This document shows, piece by piece, positions 48,051 through 59,876 of a stretch of DNA of 64,000 bases. The notes below the pieces were generated by a model, which made no database searches, had not been told where the DNA came from, and saw nothing but the letters and a program-made list of their open reading frames with translations. The stretch covers positions 8,797,758-8,861,757 of the forward strand of contig NC_069134.1 in the NCBI RefSeq assembly GCF_026914265.1. Reading direction: 5' to 3'. The DNA comes from Mya arenaria. Its lineage: Eukaryota; Mollusca; Bivalvia; Myida; Myidae. The position numbers and the translations under genes were made by a program. Position 1 is the stretch's first letter; every line of letters begins with the position of its first letter.

Positions 48051-48318
48051 TCATATGTACCTTTTTGGCTCTAAAACAACAACAGAACTGCTACAAGTGT
48101 TTGAGGACATAACCGGACATGGTGGCAGTAGCACGTGAAATTGTTTTGTTCCGTTAATAAAATCGAACTCAGAAATCTTGTTGCCACCGTCTCTGTCTAC
48201 GGCCGTAAAGATTTGGTCGACCATTCCTTCTACTATCGTCTACAAAGTCATGGTTGAAGCTGTTTTGGTGGATGTTCCCTTTGTTGCTGACACTCCGCGT
48301 AGCTATCTTGAAGATCCC
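48051..48318 (-). pseudogene. Terminal EF4 exon of NCS-like copy A, frameshifted
   Basis: After a ctttccag acceptor the exon reads GIFKIATRSVSNKGN, parallel to AINKMISQNNKRSASDKGN in copy C. Between the conserved histidine-aspartate codons (HD) and VEGMV this copy has 13 nt where copy C has 9, a net +1 shift. The phase-0 frame therefore leaves the EF-hand and stops at 48169. The EF4 loop VDRDGGNKISEFDF is still legible in the other frame, which stays open to a TGA at 48051. This is either a decayed gene or a base error in the assembly. Confidence 0.7.
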
Positions 48319-48444
48319 CTGGAAAGACATTAATTTTAGGTCGTCTGTTCTTTGAATCAATTAAGCCCAGTTATTGTCACAGCCTTGGTGTCGTCTTAAA
48401 AGGCTGTGTCAAAGTGCAAATTATAGAAAGCATTCAAGATATTT

Positions 48445-49103
48445 CAAGGGCAGTAATGTCAGGTGCGTCCATGCTTCCCGGTTCATTGTTTTGAGTGGAA
48501 AACGTCCTCGATTCGGTGAGTATTACCACTGTTTTCTATATGTTTCAACGATAATTTTTAGAAACGAACTTGTGCACCGAATGAAGAGCAATTGCTCGTT
48601 TACGAAGACGCTTGTTTTAGATCAAAATAATGTCTGTATTAAAATATCTCGTGAAAACAATGCACGTTCTTACTAGGCTTCCCGACTCACTCAATGCATT
48701 TTTTGCTTCAAAACAACTATTTAATACCGTTCTCTTGCGTACAAACCCCATCCGATGCTTTGTTCTGGGCAATAACAGTATTGCTATTGTTTTCCGAATG
48801 CAGACAGCCAATTTTGGAGTTAAATCGCCTCATTTACGAAAATGCTTGCTGGTTCATTCTGTACATTTTTAGAACCTAGGTTCATCCCAAATCTGGAAGA
48901 TCTATGGCACATTAAAATAACTAATAAAAGGCGTCGATTTTTTAAAAATTCATGTATATGTAGTATGTACTATACAACGTCTAAGAAGGGTAATTTTGTA
49001 CAGGTAGTGTATGTATACCACGTGATATATTACGTCATATATGCTACGTCGGAAGGCAACATTTTGCTTAAAATGAAGACGTCAAAGATAACTTTTCAAT
49101 CAA
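48445..49103. mobile_element. Foldback element copy 2, truncated at the minisatellite
   Basis: It matches the reverse complement of 13255-13928 over its whole length at about 95% identity, from caagggcagtaatgtcagg to the family A end tagtgtatgtataccacgtg and on to aacttttcaatca. There it passes abruptly into the 32-bp minisatellite. The second arm seen in copy 1 is missing. It lies in the EF3-EF4 intron of copy A. Confidence 0.85.
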
Positions 49104-49775
49104 GACCACCAAGAAACCCACTTGTACACCATCAAGACCACCAAGAAACCCACATGTACACCATCAAGGCCACCAAGAAACCCACATGTACACCATCAAG
49201 GCCACCAAGAAACCCACATGTACACCATCAAGGCCACCAAGAAACCCACATGTACACCATCAAGGCCACCAAGAAACCCACATGTACACCATCAAGACCA
49301 CCAAGAAACCCACTTGTACACCATCAAGACCACCAAGAAACCCACATGTACACCATCAAGGCCACCAAGAAACCCACATGTACACCATCAGGCCACCAAG
49401 AAACCCACATGTACATTATCAAGACCACCAAGAAACCCACATGTACACCATCAAGGCCACCAAGAAACCCACATGTACACCGTCAAGGCCACCAAGAAAC
49501 CCACATGTACACCATCAAGACCACCAAGAAACCCACATGTACACCATCAAGGCCATCAAGAAACCCACATGTACACCATCAAGGCCACCAAGAAACCCAC
49601 ATGTACACCATCAAGACCACCAAGAAACCCACTTGTACACCATCAAGACCACCAAGAAACCCACATGTACACCATCAAGACCACCAAGAAACCCACTTGT
49701 ACACCATCAAGACCACCAAGAAACCCACATGTACACCATCAAGACCACCAAGAAACCCACATGTACACCATCAGG
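49104..49775. repeat. 32-bp minisatellite, array 1 (about 21 copies)
   Basis: The unit ccaccaagaaacccacatgtacaccatcaagg, with occasional 31-bp copies (catcaggcc for catcaaggcc). A 32-bp unit without stops reads open in all three plus frames, which explains overlapping frames of 321, 243 and 197 codons (KKPTCTPSRPPRNPHVHHQ). It lies in an intron of the minus-strand gene. I do not regard it as coding. Confidence 0.93.
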
Positions 49776-50011
49776 CTAAACTATTGTTGGAAAGTCTTAT
49801 GCGTTAGTATCATATCATATATATGTATCAAATATCAATATTATCTCAAATAGGATTTCATTTCCCGCCGGAAAAAGAGACTATTCGAAAAAGTTGTACC
49901 AAAACGAAAATAATGTACTTTAATAGTATTCGAGCAATTGATGCCAAAAATCATATTCGATGTTAAAATTAGAGTAACTGTGATTCCAATATCCCCTCAT
50001 ACCTCCCTTAC

Positions 50012-51040
50012 CTTAAACATGATGGCCACTTCCTCTCTCGAAATCTTGCCAGTGCCATCTGTGTCGTACATAAGGAACGCCCAACGAAACGTCCGGTCCG
50101 CGCTCTCAGTGCCAGTGCCATACACGCACACACCCACAATGAACTCTGGAATAGTAGTTAAAAATAGAGCATTAATTTCGTTGTAAAGGAGCTCGGAAAC
50201 AATTGTTATCTTATAGATTTTTTATAAGAATATCAAGAATGATAACATTGTGTGTGCCTGCAATCGTGAGATCCATGAGTCTTTGCAATCGAGTAATAAT
50301 AAATAAGAATATAATGGACAAGAAAAGCAAGATGTGGTGACCTTTAAAGTCAACGTAGCCGTCGTTGTTCGGGTCGAATATGCGGAAGGTGTCGTCGACG
50401 AAATCCCGGGGGTTGTTGGCAAAAACACTGTAGAACAGTTCCTGGAAGTCGTCATGGGTAAGGCGATCCATTATCATATCCTGCAAATATTTAGATAGAT
50501 CAATTCTTTGTCCTCGCACACCACACGCACGCGCTAAAAGTAATGAAATTCTAGAAATTATGAAGTAACTCTATTACATTAACTTCTAAATTAAGGGTAT
50601 ATCGAAGCCATGTTTGAAGCAATTGGAAAGGCCGTGGTGAATGAAGTAAGTATGTTATTTTCGTTCAAAATGATTAAGCATCACTACCAGAATATACTTC
50701 ACAAAATTGTTTACATACTATTCCTATGGTATTGACTCATGCCACGTTGTAAGAGGGCTACACAATTTAGAGTATATAGGTATATTTTGAAAAAGCCTTG
50801 ATTAACCACTCCTCGTGAGCACATTTTATTTTTCAATTAATTATCTGAAATGATCACACTTGTCATTAAAAATGGAAAATGCATTTTTAAGGACTTACCT
50901 TGGATCTTAATAAATCGCAGTACCATTTTTGAATCTCTTCCTTTTCGAAAGCCATGTCCACGATCGTATATAACTCAAACAGAGTCGTTGGGGCCTCGTC
51001 AGCCCAGCACGAGACCTCCCCGTACCCATACTTCCGGTAC
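50012..51040 (-). CDS. NCS-like EF-hand protein, copy A, three exons (partial)
   Basis: Minus-strand exons: 51040-50899 (phase-2 acceptor, ends RSK), 50480-50342 and 50145-50012. Together they give 138 codons in one frame. The order matches neuronal calcium sensors (NCS-1/recoverin type): LFELYTIVDMAFEKEEIQKWY is the EF1-region helix, then FDPNNDGYVDFKEFIVGV (EF2 with D1, N3, D5, E12), then WAFLMYDTDGTGKISREEV (EF3). By family knowledge these are Ca2+ sensors that dock on membranes. The N-terminal exon with a possible MG myristoylation start is not resolved. The last exon (48318-48051) is frameshifted. An upstream minus frame at 52427-52248 (59 aa, begins MNMKRVDVVD) could be a 5' exon, but its donor phase does not fit. 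Confidence 0.78.
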
Positions 51041-51935
51041 CTGTGTTGTCGTTTTCACTGCTGATAAGCGCGTCCCTACTCAGGATCACTTATATCGAAC
51101 AGACCTTCTCGGTATCATCTAGATCGTTCAGTGATGGCTTATATATTTGTTATAAAGATGTCACTTCCTTTTTCAATTATTCCACTGCTAGATATCAATG
51201 ATTTCCACGAAAATGTAAAACGTCTTAAGCGTGTGTGTTAGTCGAATCTCAATAACATTCAGGTAACAAAAATATACGACCGAAAGTGAATTAATTGTTT
51301 ACTATATGTATCATAGAGTACACGAACACATTTTTTATAATTCTCAGACCAAGAGATCACCCAAGGGACCGAATCGCCCCAGTCAGATAGCTCGACTGGC
51401 CACAACTGCAGTCCAAATACCAGGTAACTGTAATCTATGGTGACATATAACTGCTGTAATATAACCTGTTAACGTTCGCGAACTGTTTCCTGTTAACCAC
51501 TTAATTTTCGTAATTATCTAGCTATCTAGTTAATATTCGCGAAACCTTTTCGGTAAGATAAATAGCATTAGACTAAAAACTGGTTTGAAAGTGCACAGAA
51601 CTGTAACTTATTCAGTGGAATTCGCTAACCATAATTAGTTAACCTGTTAGTGTTGTATAGCTCAAAAAGGTATTAGGTGGCAGTTGTTGGCATTTTCAAG
51701 CCTGTCTTATGATATTTATCGTACCAAAAACGTATCGCGAATATTAACTCGATAGCTAGATAATTATCGGGAAAATTAAGTGGTTAACACGAAACAATTC
51801 ACGAACGCTATCAGTAATATGCTAACATACGAACGCTATCAGGTTTTATTTCACCTCCCACTAGTTTCTGACCTTTTCATTGGATAAGAGAAGTAACATG
51901 GTGACCCTCTATTTTTCTACAGTGGATCAGTAAAG
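50610..51935 (+). CDS. Possible small spliced gene antisense to EF-hand copy A
   Basis: Three plus-strand segments have good splice signals and fit in phase: 50610-50645 (MFEAIGKAVVNE, donor gtaagt), 51348-51423 (TKRSPKGPNRPSQIARL..., acceptor ataattctcag, donor gtaact) and 51923 onward (acceptor ctctatttttctacag), which reads V-D-Q-stop. The 40-residue product is not recognised. The same structure is repeated in unit 2 (53768 onward), which adds no independent support. It may be chance. Confidence 0.28.
51462..51850. mobile_element. Foldback MITE in duplication unit 1
   Basis: The left end aacctgttaacgttcgcgaactgttt and right end aaacaattcacgaacgctatcaggtttt are inverted. The inverted match continues through taaccacttaattttc, attatctagctatc and ttaatattcgcga for about 110 bp. 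Confidence 0.8.
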
Positions 51936-53169
51936 TCAAGAGGCGACAAAAATGGCCGCCATTCATCGATTCTTAAATTATAGTTTTAACACTTTTGCTC
52001 ATGAGAGGTGGTCGATGAAATAAATCAGTTATGTGGTTTGTAACTGACCCACTACGGAAAAATGGGGGGGGGGGGTCAGTAACAGACCAACTAACAATCT
52101 TACGGCAGTTATATGGCACCATAGTTATCTTACAGTATCACGACGTATCATAATTTATATCTCGAATAGCAAACTGCAAGCAAAAAGCGTTCGTATTATG
52201 TACAAACGAAGCATTCGGATGAAAAGTCATCGTCTTCAATTTCAGCCTTACCATATCAACTTTCCTTGGTATTTACCATAGTTCCTTAAAACCTTCTTAG
52301 TTTCCGCATTCTTAAATGTACCGCTAGGAAATGTATTTGGGCTCAACGGAATGGTCACGTGGAATGACGTCCAGAATGAGGCCATTTCTGACCACTTGTC
52401 CACAACATCAACACGCTTCATGTTCATTTTAAAAGTGCTTTTTCTTTAAAAGTAGTGATATTGCTGCACAAAAATTGAAGAGTTTCACAATATGATATCA
52501 AGTATGTTGACTGATAAACTCATGCTCCTACACCAAAGCGATGATGATATATGCACATCGTTAGATCTATCATTATTAATGAGAATGATGAAACAGGGCT
52601 TCCATTTTTTAGTTAACATTACGTTGCTTTGCAATAAAATAAGCTTAAGAATACTTCAAATTTCAGGACATTCTACACCAATGCAACTAAAATGCAGAAG
52701 TCAATCCATCCCTTATCTTTTATGGCCTACGCCTTTGCATTGTTCAATGTTCAACCATTTTTGTGCCTTTAAAGGCGTACACTAAAAGTTGATGCAAATA
52801 TTTACATTTTTAATGCATTATAATGTTTAAATCATTTGACTTAATGATGAGAAAAGCATATGATTAAGGTACAAATAAATAAATATTAGCTATATTTTGG
52901 TGCCTTTGAACTGGGGAATTTGTGGCCACGTAGCTTTATGCTAAAAACATTTATAAATGTTAATATTTTGTATCTGTTCCTTAACTTTATGCTTTTTTGT
53001 TGTTATCATTAGAGTCAAATTAATTAAAAATTAAAATGCATAAAAAAATGGTACCAAACTGTATTGAGGGCCTTAAAATAATAGTATTCGAGCAATTGAT
53101 GCCAAAAATCATATTCGATGTTAAAATTAGAGTAACTGTGATTCCAATATCCCCTCATACCTCCCTTAC

Positions 53170-54198
53170 CTTAAACATGATGGCCACTTCCTCTCTCGAA
53201 ATCTTGCCAGTGCCATCTGTGTCGTACATAAGGAACGCCCAACGAAACGTCCGGTCCGCGCTCTCAGTGCCAGTGCCATACACGCACACACCCACAATGA
53301 ACTCTGGAATAGTAGTTAAAAATAGAGCATTAATTTCGTTGTAAAGGAGCTCGGAAACAATTGTTATCTTATAGATTTTTTATAAGAATATCAAGAATGA
53401 TAACATTGTGTGTGCCTGCAATCGTGAGATCCATGAGTCTTTGCAATCGAGTAATAATAAATAAGAATATAATGGACAAGAAAAGCAAGATGTGGTGACC
53501 TTTAAAGTCAACGTAGCCGTCGTTGTTCGGGTCGAATATGCGGAAGGTGTCGTCGACGAAATCCCGGGGGTTGTTGGCAAAAACACTGTAGAACAGTTCC
53601 TGGAAGTCGTCATGGGTAAGGCGATCCATTATCATATCCTGCAAATATTTAGATAGATCAATTCTTTGTCCTCGCACACCACACGCACGCGCTAAAAGTA
53701 ATGAAATTCTAGAAATTATGAAGTAACTCTATTACATTAACTTCTAAATTAAGGGTATATCGAAGCCATGTTTGAAGCAATTGGAAAGGCCGTGGTGAAT
53801 GAAGTAAGTATGTTATTTTCGTTCAAAATGATTAAGCATCACTACCAGAATATACTTCACAAAATTGTTTACATACTATTCCTATGGTATTGACTCATGC
53901 CACGTTGTAAGAGGGCTACACAATTTAGAGTATATAGGTATATTTTGAAAAAGCCTTGATTAACCACTCCTCGTGAGCACATTTTATTTTTCAATTAATT
54001 ATCTGAAATGATCACACTTGTCATTAAAAATGGAAAATGCATTTTTAAGGACTTACCTTGGATCTTAATAAATCGCAGTACCATTTTTGAATCTCTTCCT
54101 TTTCGAAAGCCATGTCCACGATCGTATATAACTCAAACAGAGTCGTTGGGGCCTCGTCAGCCCAGCACGAGACCTCCCCGTACCCATACTTCCGGTAC
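53170..54198 (-). CDS. NCS-like EF-hand protein, copy B, orphan exons
   Basis: Minus-strand exons 54198-54057, 53638-53500 and 53303-53170 encode exactly the same residues as copy A over the EF1 to EF3 region, with intact splice sites. No EF4 exon lies between 53169 and copy A. The EF3 exon ends in phase 0. The first exon of copy A needs a phase-2 partner and would be out of frame, but the EF2 exon of copy A (50480) starts in phase 0. Splicing B-EF3 to A-EF2 is therefore possible in principle. Otherwise copy B lacks a C-terminus and is probably a non-functional duplicate. Confidence 0.72.
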
Positions 54199-54617
54199 CT
54201 GTGTTGTCGTTTTCACTGCTGATAAGCGCGTCCCTACTCAGGATCACTTATATCGAACAGACCTTCTCGGTATCATCTAGATCGTTCAGTGATGGCTTAT
54301 ATATTTGTTATAAAGATGTCACTTCCTTTTTCAATTATTCCACTGCTAGATATCAATGATTTCCACGAAAATGTAAAACGTCTTAAGCGTGTGTGTTAGT
54401 CGAATCTCAATAACATTCAGGTAACAAAAATATACGACCGAAAGTGAATTAATTGTTTACTATATGTATCATAGAGTACACGAACACATTTTTTATAATT
54501 CTCAGACCAAGAGATCACCCAAGGGACCGAATCGCCCCAGTCAGATAGCTCGACTGGCCACAACTGCAGTCCAAATACCAGGTAACTGTAATCTATGGTG
54601 ACATATAACTGCCGTAA

Positions 54618-55012
54618 GATAACCTGTTAACGTTCGCGAACTGTTTCGTTTTAACCACTTAATTTTCGCGATAATTATCTAGCTATCTAGTTAATATTCG
54701 CGAAACCTTTTCGGTAAGATAAATATCATAAGACTAAAAACTGGTTTGAAAGTGCACAGAACTGTAACTTATTCAGTGGAATTCGCTAACCATAATTAGT
54801 TAACCTGTTAGTGTTGTATAGCTCAAAAAGGTATTAGGTGGCAGTTGTTGGCATTTTCAAGCCTGTCTTATGATATTTATCGTACCAAAAACGTATCGCG
54901 AATATTAACTCGATAGCTAGATAATTATCGGGAAAATTAAGTGGTTAACACGAAACAATTCACGAACGCTATCAGTAATATGCTAACATACGAACGCTAT
55001 CAGGTTTTATTT
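54618..55012. mobile_element. Foldback MITE in duplication unit 2
   Basis: Duplicate of the element at 51462-51850. The left arm here (ttttcgcgataattatctagc) retains bases missing from unit 1, so unit 2 has the better-preserved left arm. Confidence 0.8.
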
Positions 55013-56243
55013 CACCTCCCACTAGTTTCTGACCTTTTCATTGGATAAGAGAAGTAACATGGTGACCCTCTATTTTTCTACAGTGGATCAGTAAAGTCAA
55101 GAGGCGACAAAAATGGCCTCCATTCATCCATTCTCATATTATAGTTTTAACAATTTTGCTCATGAGAGGTGGTCGATGAAATAAATCAGTTATGTGGTCT
55201 GTAACTGACCCACTACGGAAAAATGGGGGGGGGGGGGGGGGGGTCAGTAACAGACCAACTAACAATCTTACGGCAGTTATATGGCACCATAGTTATCTTA
55301 CAGTATCACGACGTATCATAATTTATATCTCGAATAGCAAACTGCAAGCAAAAAGCGTTCGTATTATGTACAAACGAAGCATTCGGATGAAAAGTCATCG
55401 TCTTCAATTTCAGCCTTACCATATCAACTTTCCTTGGTATTTACCATAGTTCCTTAAAACCTTCTTAGTTTCCGCATTCTTAAATGTACCGCTAGGAAAT
55501 GTATTTGGGCTCAACGGAATGGTCACGTGGAATGACGTCCAGAATGAGGCCATTTCTGACCACTTGTCCACAACATCAACACGCTTCATGTTCATTTTAA
55601 AAGTGCTTTTTCTTTAAAAGTAGTGATATTGCTGCACAAAAATTGAAGAGTTTCACAATATGATATCAAGTATGTTGACTGATAAACTCATGCTCCTACA
55701 CCAAAGCGATGATGATATATGCACATCGTTAGATCTATCATTATTAATGAGAATGATGAAACAGGGCTTCCATTTTTTAGTTAACATTACGTTGCTTTGC
55801 AATAAAATAAGCTTAAGAATACTTCAAATTTCAGGACATTCTACACCAATGCAACTAAAATGCAGAAGTCAATCCATCCCTTATCTTTTATGGCCTACGC
55901 CTTTGCATTGTTCAATGTTCAACCATTTTTGTGCCTTTAAAGGCGTACACTAAAAGTTGATGCAAATATTTACATTTTTAATGCATTATAATGTTTAAAT
56001 CATTTGACTTAATGATGAGAAAAGCATATGATTAAGGTACAAATAAATAAATATTAGCTATATTTTGGTGCCTTTGAACTGGGGAATTTGTGGCCACGTA
56101 GCTTTATGCTAAAAACATTTATAAATGTTAATATTTTGTATCTGTTCCTTAACTTTATGCTTTTTTGTTGTTATCATTAGAGTCAAATTAATTAAAAATT
56201 AAAATGCATAAAAAAATGGTACCAAACTGTATTGAGGGCCTTA

Positions 56244-56570
56244 AAAGCTGAACTCTCACAGATTGAACGTTTTGACAACTTTTTTTATTTTTTGTCTTGG
56301 AACGAGCCAATCCATTAGAACCAGTTATATAAGAGTGTGACAAAAAATTAGATCGCAGATTTTTACATTTAAGTTCAAAAATTGAAGTTGTATGCATTTT
56401 TCATTAAACATTAAGTTTCGAACGGAAATATGAAAATCTACGATCTGATTTTTTGTCAGCAATCTTATATTATTGGTTTGCAGATATTTACGCAAAAAAT
56501 TGCTCTTGCCAAGACTAAAAATAAAAAACAGTTAAAAAATGGTAAATCTGCGAGAGTGCAGCTTTTAAAC
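56244..56570. mobile_element. MITE with GCTGCACTCTCACAGATT-type ends
   Basis: The left end aaaagctgaactctcacagattgaacg and right end gtaaatctgcgagagtgcagctttt are inverted. Inner blocks ttttgtcttgg/ccaagactaaaaat are inverted too. A one-ended copy is at 35450-35580. Its left end forms the boundary of the 3.16-kb duplication. Confidence 0.8.
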
Positions 56571-57083
56571 AAATACTGCAAAGAAGAATGACAATGGAAG
56601 TATGTGAATAAATCAGAGGAACGAATAAGATTTACATAAAATTAAATGAAATAAGAGTCAGTTTAGCAGCATTATAAAACAAAGACTTCCTGTTTTCGTG
56701 TAACATTCATTTAAAGTAACACTCGTATTTAAAATCAATATATAGGCATGTATACAAAAGTAAATTTTGAGTGATAAACCTTTAACTACATACTAAAAAT
56801 GCATTTTTACACTCTAATTATTGTATAATAATAGTTAACATTTTGTATGCAGTAAATAAGCGGTATATTCAACATGTTTTTAAAATATTTTAATAAACGA
56901 AAAGTAGCTTTTTATAGGATCACAAAGGTAAATGTGATATTAATGTTGCAGCATTCTATTGGAAAAAAGTATTTTTTTATCTATAAAAAGCTACATTTCA
57001 GCTCAGATTCTCGTACATGCGTTTGTTTGAACATTACCTAAAAGAATAAATCTATAAACTATCATAAATTTTCACACGATTTC

Positions 57084-57300
57084 AGGATTTGGATTTTGAT
57101 TTCTATCTAAGATGTGTTCAGAATACAGGAAGTAACGAGAATAACCCCAACTGCATGATCATAATTGTAGGATTTACTGTGTACAAACCACCGACCCGCC
57201 ATCTCACTTATTTTCAGTTGTATGAAAAATTATTATACCTTAATTTAAATACTATCAAAACATGCAATAGTTGCATCCATATGTCGCAATTTAAACAAAT
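57084..57300. other. Conserved duplicated island, copy 2
   Basis: Counterpart of 44214-44440. The plus frame is open here too (FDFDFYLRCVQNTGSNE onward to MSQFKQM), with almost all differences in the flanks. Function unknown. Confidence 0.4.
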
Positions 57301-57699
57301 GTAATACGTTTATATGACGCTTGTGTTGATATACATGTATAATATTGTTAAAAAGGTTCACACACTCTCATCTGTGATATCAGTTTTTAATTTTGTTGTG
57401 TGCAGTTTTATAATTATGTCATGATAAACAGGGTTATAAATGCACGTACTTCTGTCTTGTTAAACAACTCATTGGATTTTGTTTACTTTGATCATTGCTT
57501 TATTTCAATTCCTTTTCAATATTAACTAAGTCACAATAAACCTGATATTTTTCTTATTGGCCTTCAATAAACCAGCATCAGAAAGAATTTCATGTGCCGA
57601 AATTGAATATGCATGAATGAAATATTTATTACTACTAGTAATGAATACTAGTAATAAAAGATTAAATGTTAATAACAAATACACCTGCGTGAGGTGAGC

Positions 57700-58430
57700 G
57701 AGACATAGTTGTCACAATGGCGGTTCTGTGAATGTGCCCGCGTCCATCCGGACTGAACTTTGTCAGGACTGTATCTTGACAATGCATAATTGGATGTTTT
57801 TGTTGTTTTAAAAAAAACCAACTTGTCATGATGGTTCATAATAATGAGGTGGCATGTCGTGCACAAGACCCAGGTCTGTTCCTCAAATATCAAGGACGCC
57901 CTTAGAGGTCAAAGGTTGAGATGATCCTTCTCCGAGCTATATCTTGACCATGTCCTATATGCCTTTCAAAAAACCTTGCCATAAATGTTCACGGGATGAG
58001 GTGGCATGCCGAACTCAAGTTCCAGGTCTATACATCAAAAGTCAAGGTCACGCTTAGAGGTCAGAGGTTGAAATGATCCTGGTCTGAGATGTATCTTAAC
58101 TATAAATGATACAATGTTCAAAATACTTACCATTAAGGTTCATCATTATAAGAGTGTATGTCTCGCACAAGGCTCAGATCTGTGCCTAAGAGGTCAAGGT
58201 CATGCTAAGAGATCAAACATTTGGAATGATCATTGTCCAGGATATATCTTGACAATTTGTGCTATGATTTAAAAAAAATGCCATTACAGTTCACCATGAT
58301 GAGGTGGCGTGTCGCGCGCAAGTCCAAGCTCTGTACGTCAAGGGTCAAGGTCATCCTAATAAGTCAAGAGTTGATATAATCACTCCTTTGTGACAAGTTA
58401 ACTAACTAATGCGTATTTTTTCAGATTATG
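57700..58430. repeat. Degenerate tandem repeat, counterpart of 45040-45560
   Basis: Four to five decayed blocks containing gaggtggcatgtcg.gcacaag and aggtcaaggtcacgcttagaggtca. This belongs to the old duplication of the region. Confidence 0.6.
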
Positions 58431-59225
58431 GCCCTTTGTATACTCATTAATAATGACTATTTCATGGTAATGTTAATAACTTAAACACTTTTCAAGATAT
58501 TATGTTCAAACTTAATTTACTTCCTCACTGAAATAAAACGTCCTGTGATGACAAGCTTTATATTTAAATATTGTCACACTTTAATGTCTTGGTATACTTA
58601 GAAAATTGTCATTTTTTTGTGATTTTGTTAATAACTTAAAAACCTTTCAAGATATTAAGTTTAAACATTCTTTACCTGCTCACAGTAACATGAGTAATAA
58701 TAAGCTCTTTTAAGTTATGTAACTTTTAAATGCTTCATTTATTCTTTGCTCTTAATAGCTTTCATTTTTTATGTGAAATATTAATACTCCAAGTCTCATT
58801 AAAATCCTTCTTAAACTTTTCAAGAAATGAATAATAAAGTCTTGAAAGGGCCAAAAATCAGATGAAATTTGTGAGGGAGTTATGCTACTTGTCACAAAAT
58901 GTTGTAATCTTGTGTCTGTATTAAAACGAATGAAGTTTGAGGTTGATATCTTAAATGGTGTGAAAGCTGTTAAGAACAAAGGATAAATGCAACTAATTTA
59001 TCAACTATAATATATTTTGATTGAAGGGGCTATACTATCCGTAATTTGACGGTGCTTTAGAAAATACCTAGCAAATAAATATAACAAGAAGAAGCAGGGC
59101 ATGCTCAACTTTACTGCTGATGTGAAACATGACGCTAAAAAATATATAACATAAATCCGTAGAAGAATGTTTGTTTGTTTTACATACATCTTAAGGTCAA
59201 AAATAGCGTAGACATGTACATATGT
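58431..59225. other. No recognised feature
   Basis: AT-rich sequence with two diverged repeats of gttaataacttaaaaacctttcaagatattaagttcaaac. Minus-strand open frames here are unsupported. Confidence 0.45.
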
Positions 59226-59229
59226 GTTG

Positions 59230-59400
59230 AGTTATGGTAAAGGAGTCTCCAAAATGTAACAATTATAGACTTTACAAAACTGGTTGAAAAGGGTCATTGG
59301 TTTGGTATTGAAAGAAATTACCGAAACCAAAATAACCAAAATAACATTGGTGATGAATTCCACTATGTTGTGCAATATACCTGAATGCAAGAAGGCAGTA
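59230..59400 (+). pseudogene. LINE 3' end relic, counterpart of 46190-46410
   Basis: FTKLVEKGHWFGIERNYR...IGDEFHYVVQ is legible, but the cysteines of the zinc-ribbon pattern are lost (Asn-rich here). It is more decayed than the first copy. Confidence 0.6.
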
Positions 59401-59876
59401 TTTAACAGCTTTATCTAGAAAAGAACAGAACAGAACAGAATTTATTGCACGTAGACTATACAGTTGTTTTGTTTTCATATACATATTAAATATATTTCAA
59501 TTACAATTATACGGTGCAGTGTGAAATATTAAATCAATATTATAATCAATCTATGTTTAAGGATGAACTGGAATAGTAAATCACAAATCTATCAAACTAT
59601 AATAGTATACAATACAATAACCAATATCAAAAGTTAATGTGTTCATGTGTCATAGTGATTGTCAATAGCTTAATCCATTTTGGTTGTATTCAAAACTCAG
59701 AAGAAACCAATGCAGCCTGGCCTGATCTGATTGTCTTTATGTGTTTTATGTCTTCTTACCCAAATACTAATATCCTATAATAACTGACCCGATAGCTTGG
59801 TGTATTAGGTTATTAGTTACGAAATATACATGTATTATAATTTGTCATCATGTCTACATGTATTCACATGAATATG

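Larger units (their letters stand above)
49922..53079. repeat. Tandem duplication unit 1 (3.16 kb)
   Basis: 49922-53079 and 53080-56246 are almost identical at an offset of 3158 bp, rising to 3168 bp after the longer G run in unit 2. Differences are few and clustered (51475-51560, 51950-52000). Each unit holds EF-hand exons 1 to 3, a foldback MITE and the upstream flank. The junction shows short TTAA-type microhomology. Confidence 0.95.
53080..56246. repeat. Tandem duplication unit 2 (3.17 kb)
   Basis: This is the second copy of 49922-53079. Its right border coincides with the left end of the MITE at 56244-56570 (ccttaaaa followed by gctgaactctcac). The G run is longer here (near 55225-55243) than in unit 1 (near 52065-52076). 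Confidence 0.95.

Noticed and set aside
49104-49807. Long open frames (up to 321 codons) of a KKPTCTPSRPPRNPHVHHQ-type repeat protein
   Set aside because: They come from a 32-bp unit without stops, which is open in all three frames at once. There is no start context or domain, and the array lies in an intron of the opposite strand.
50850-51122. A 90-codon plus-strand frame repeated at 54008-54280
   Set aside because: It is the antisense shadow of the EF1-region exon of copies A and B. The minus strand has the EF-hand helix and proper splice sites.
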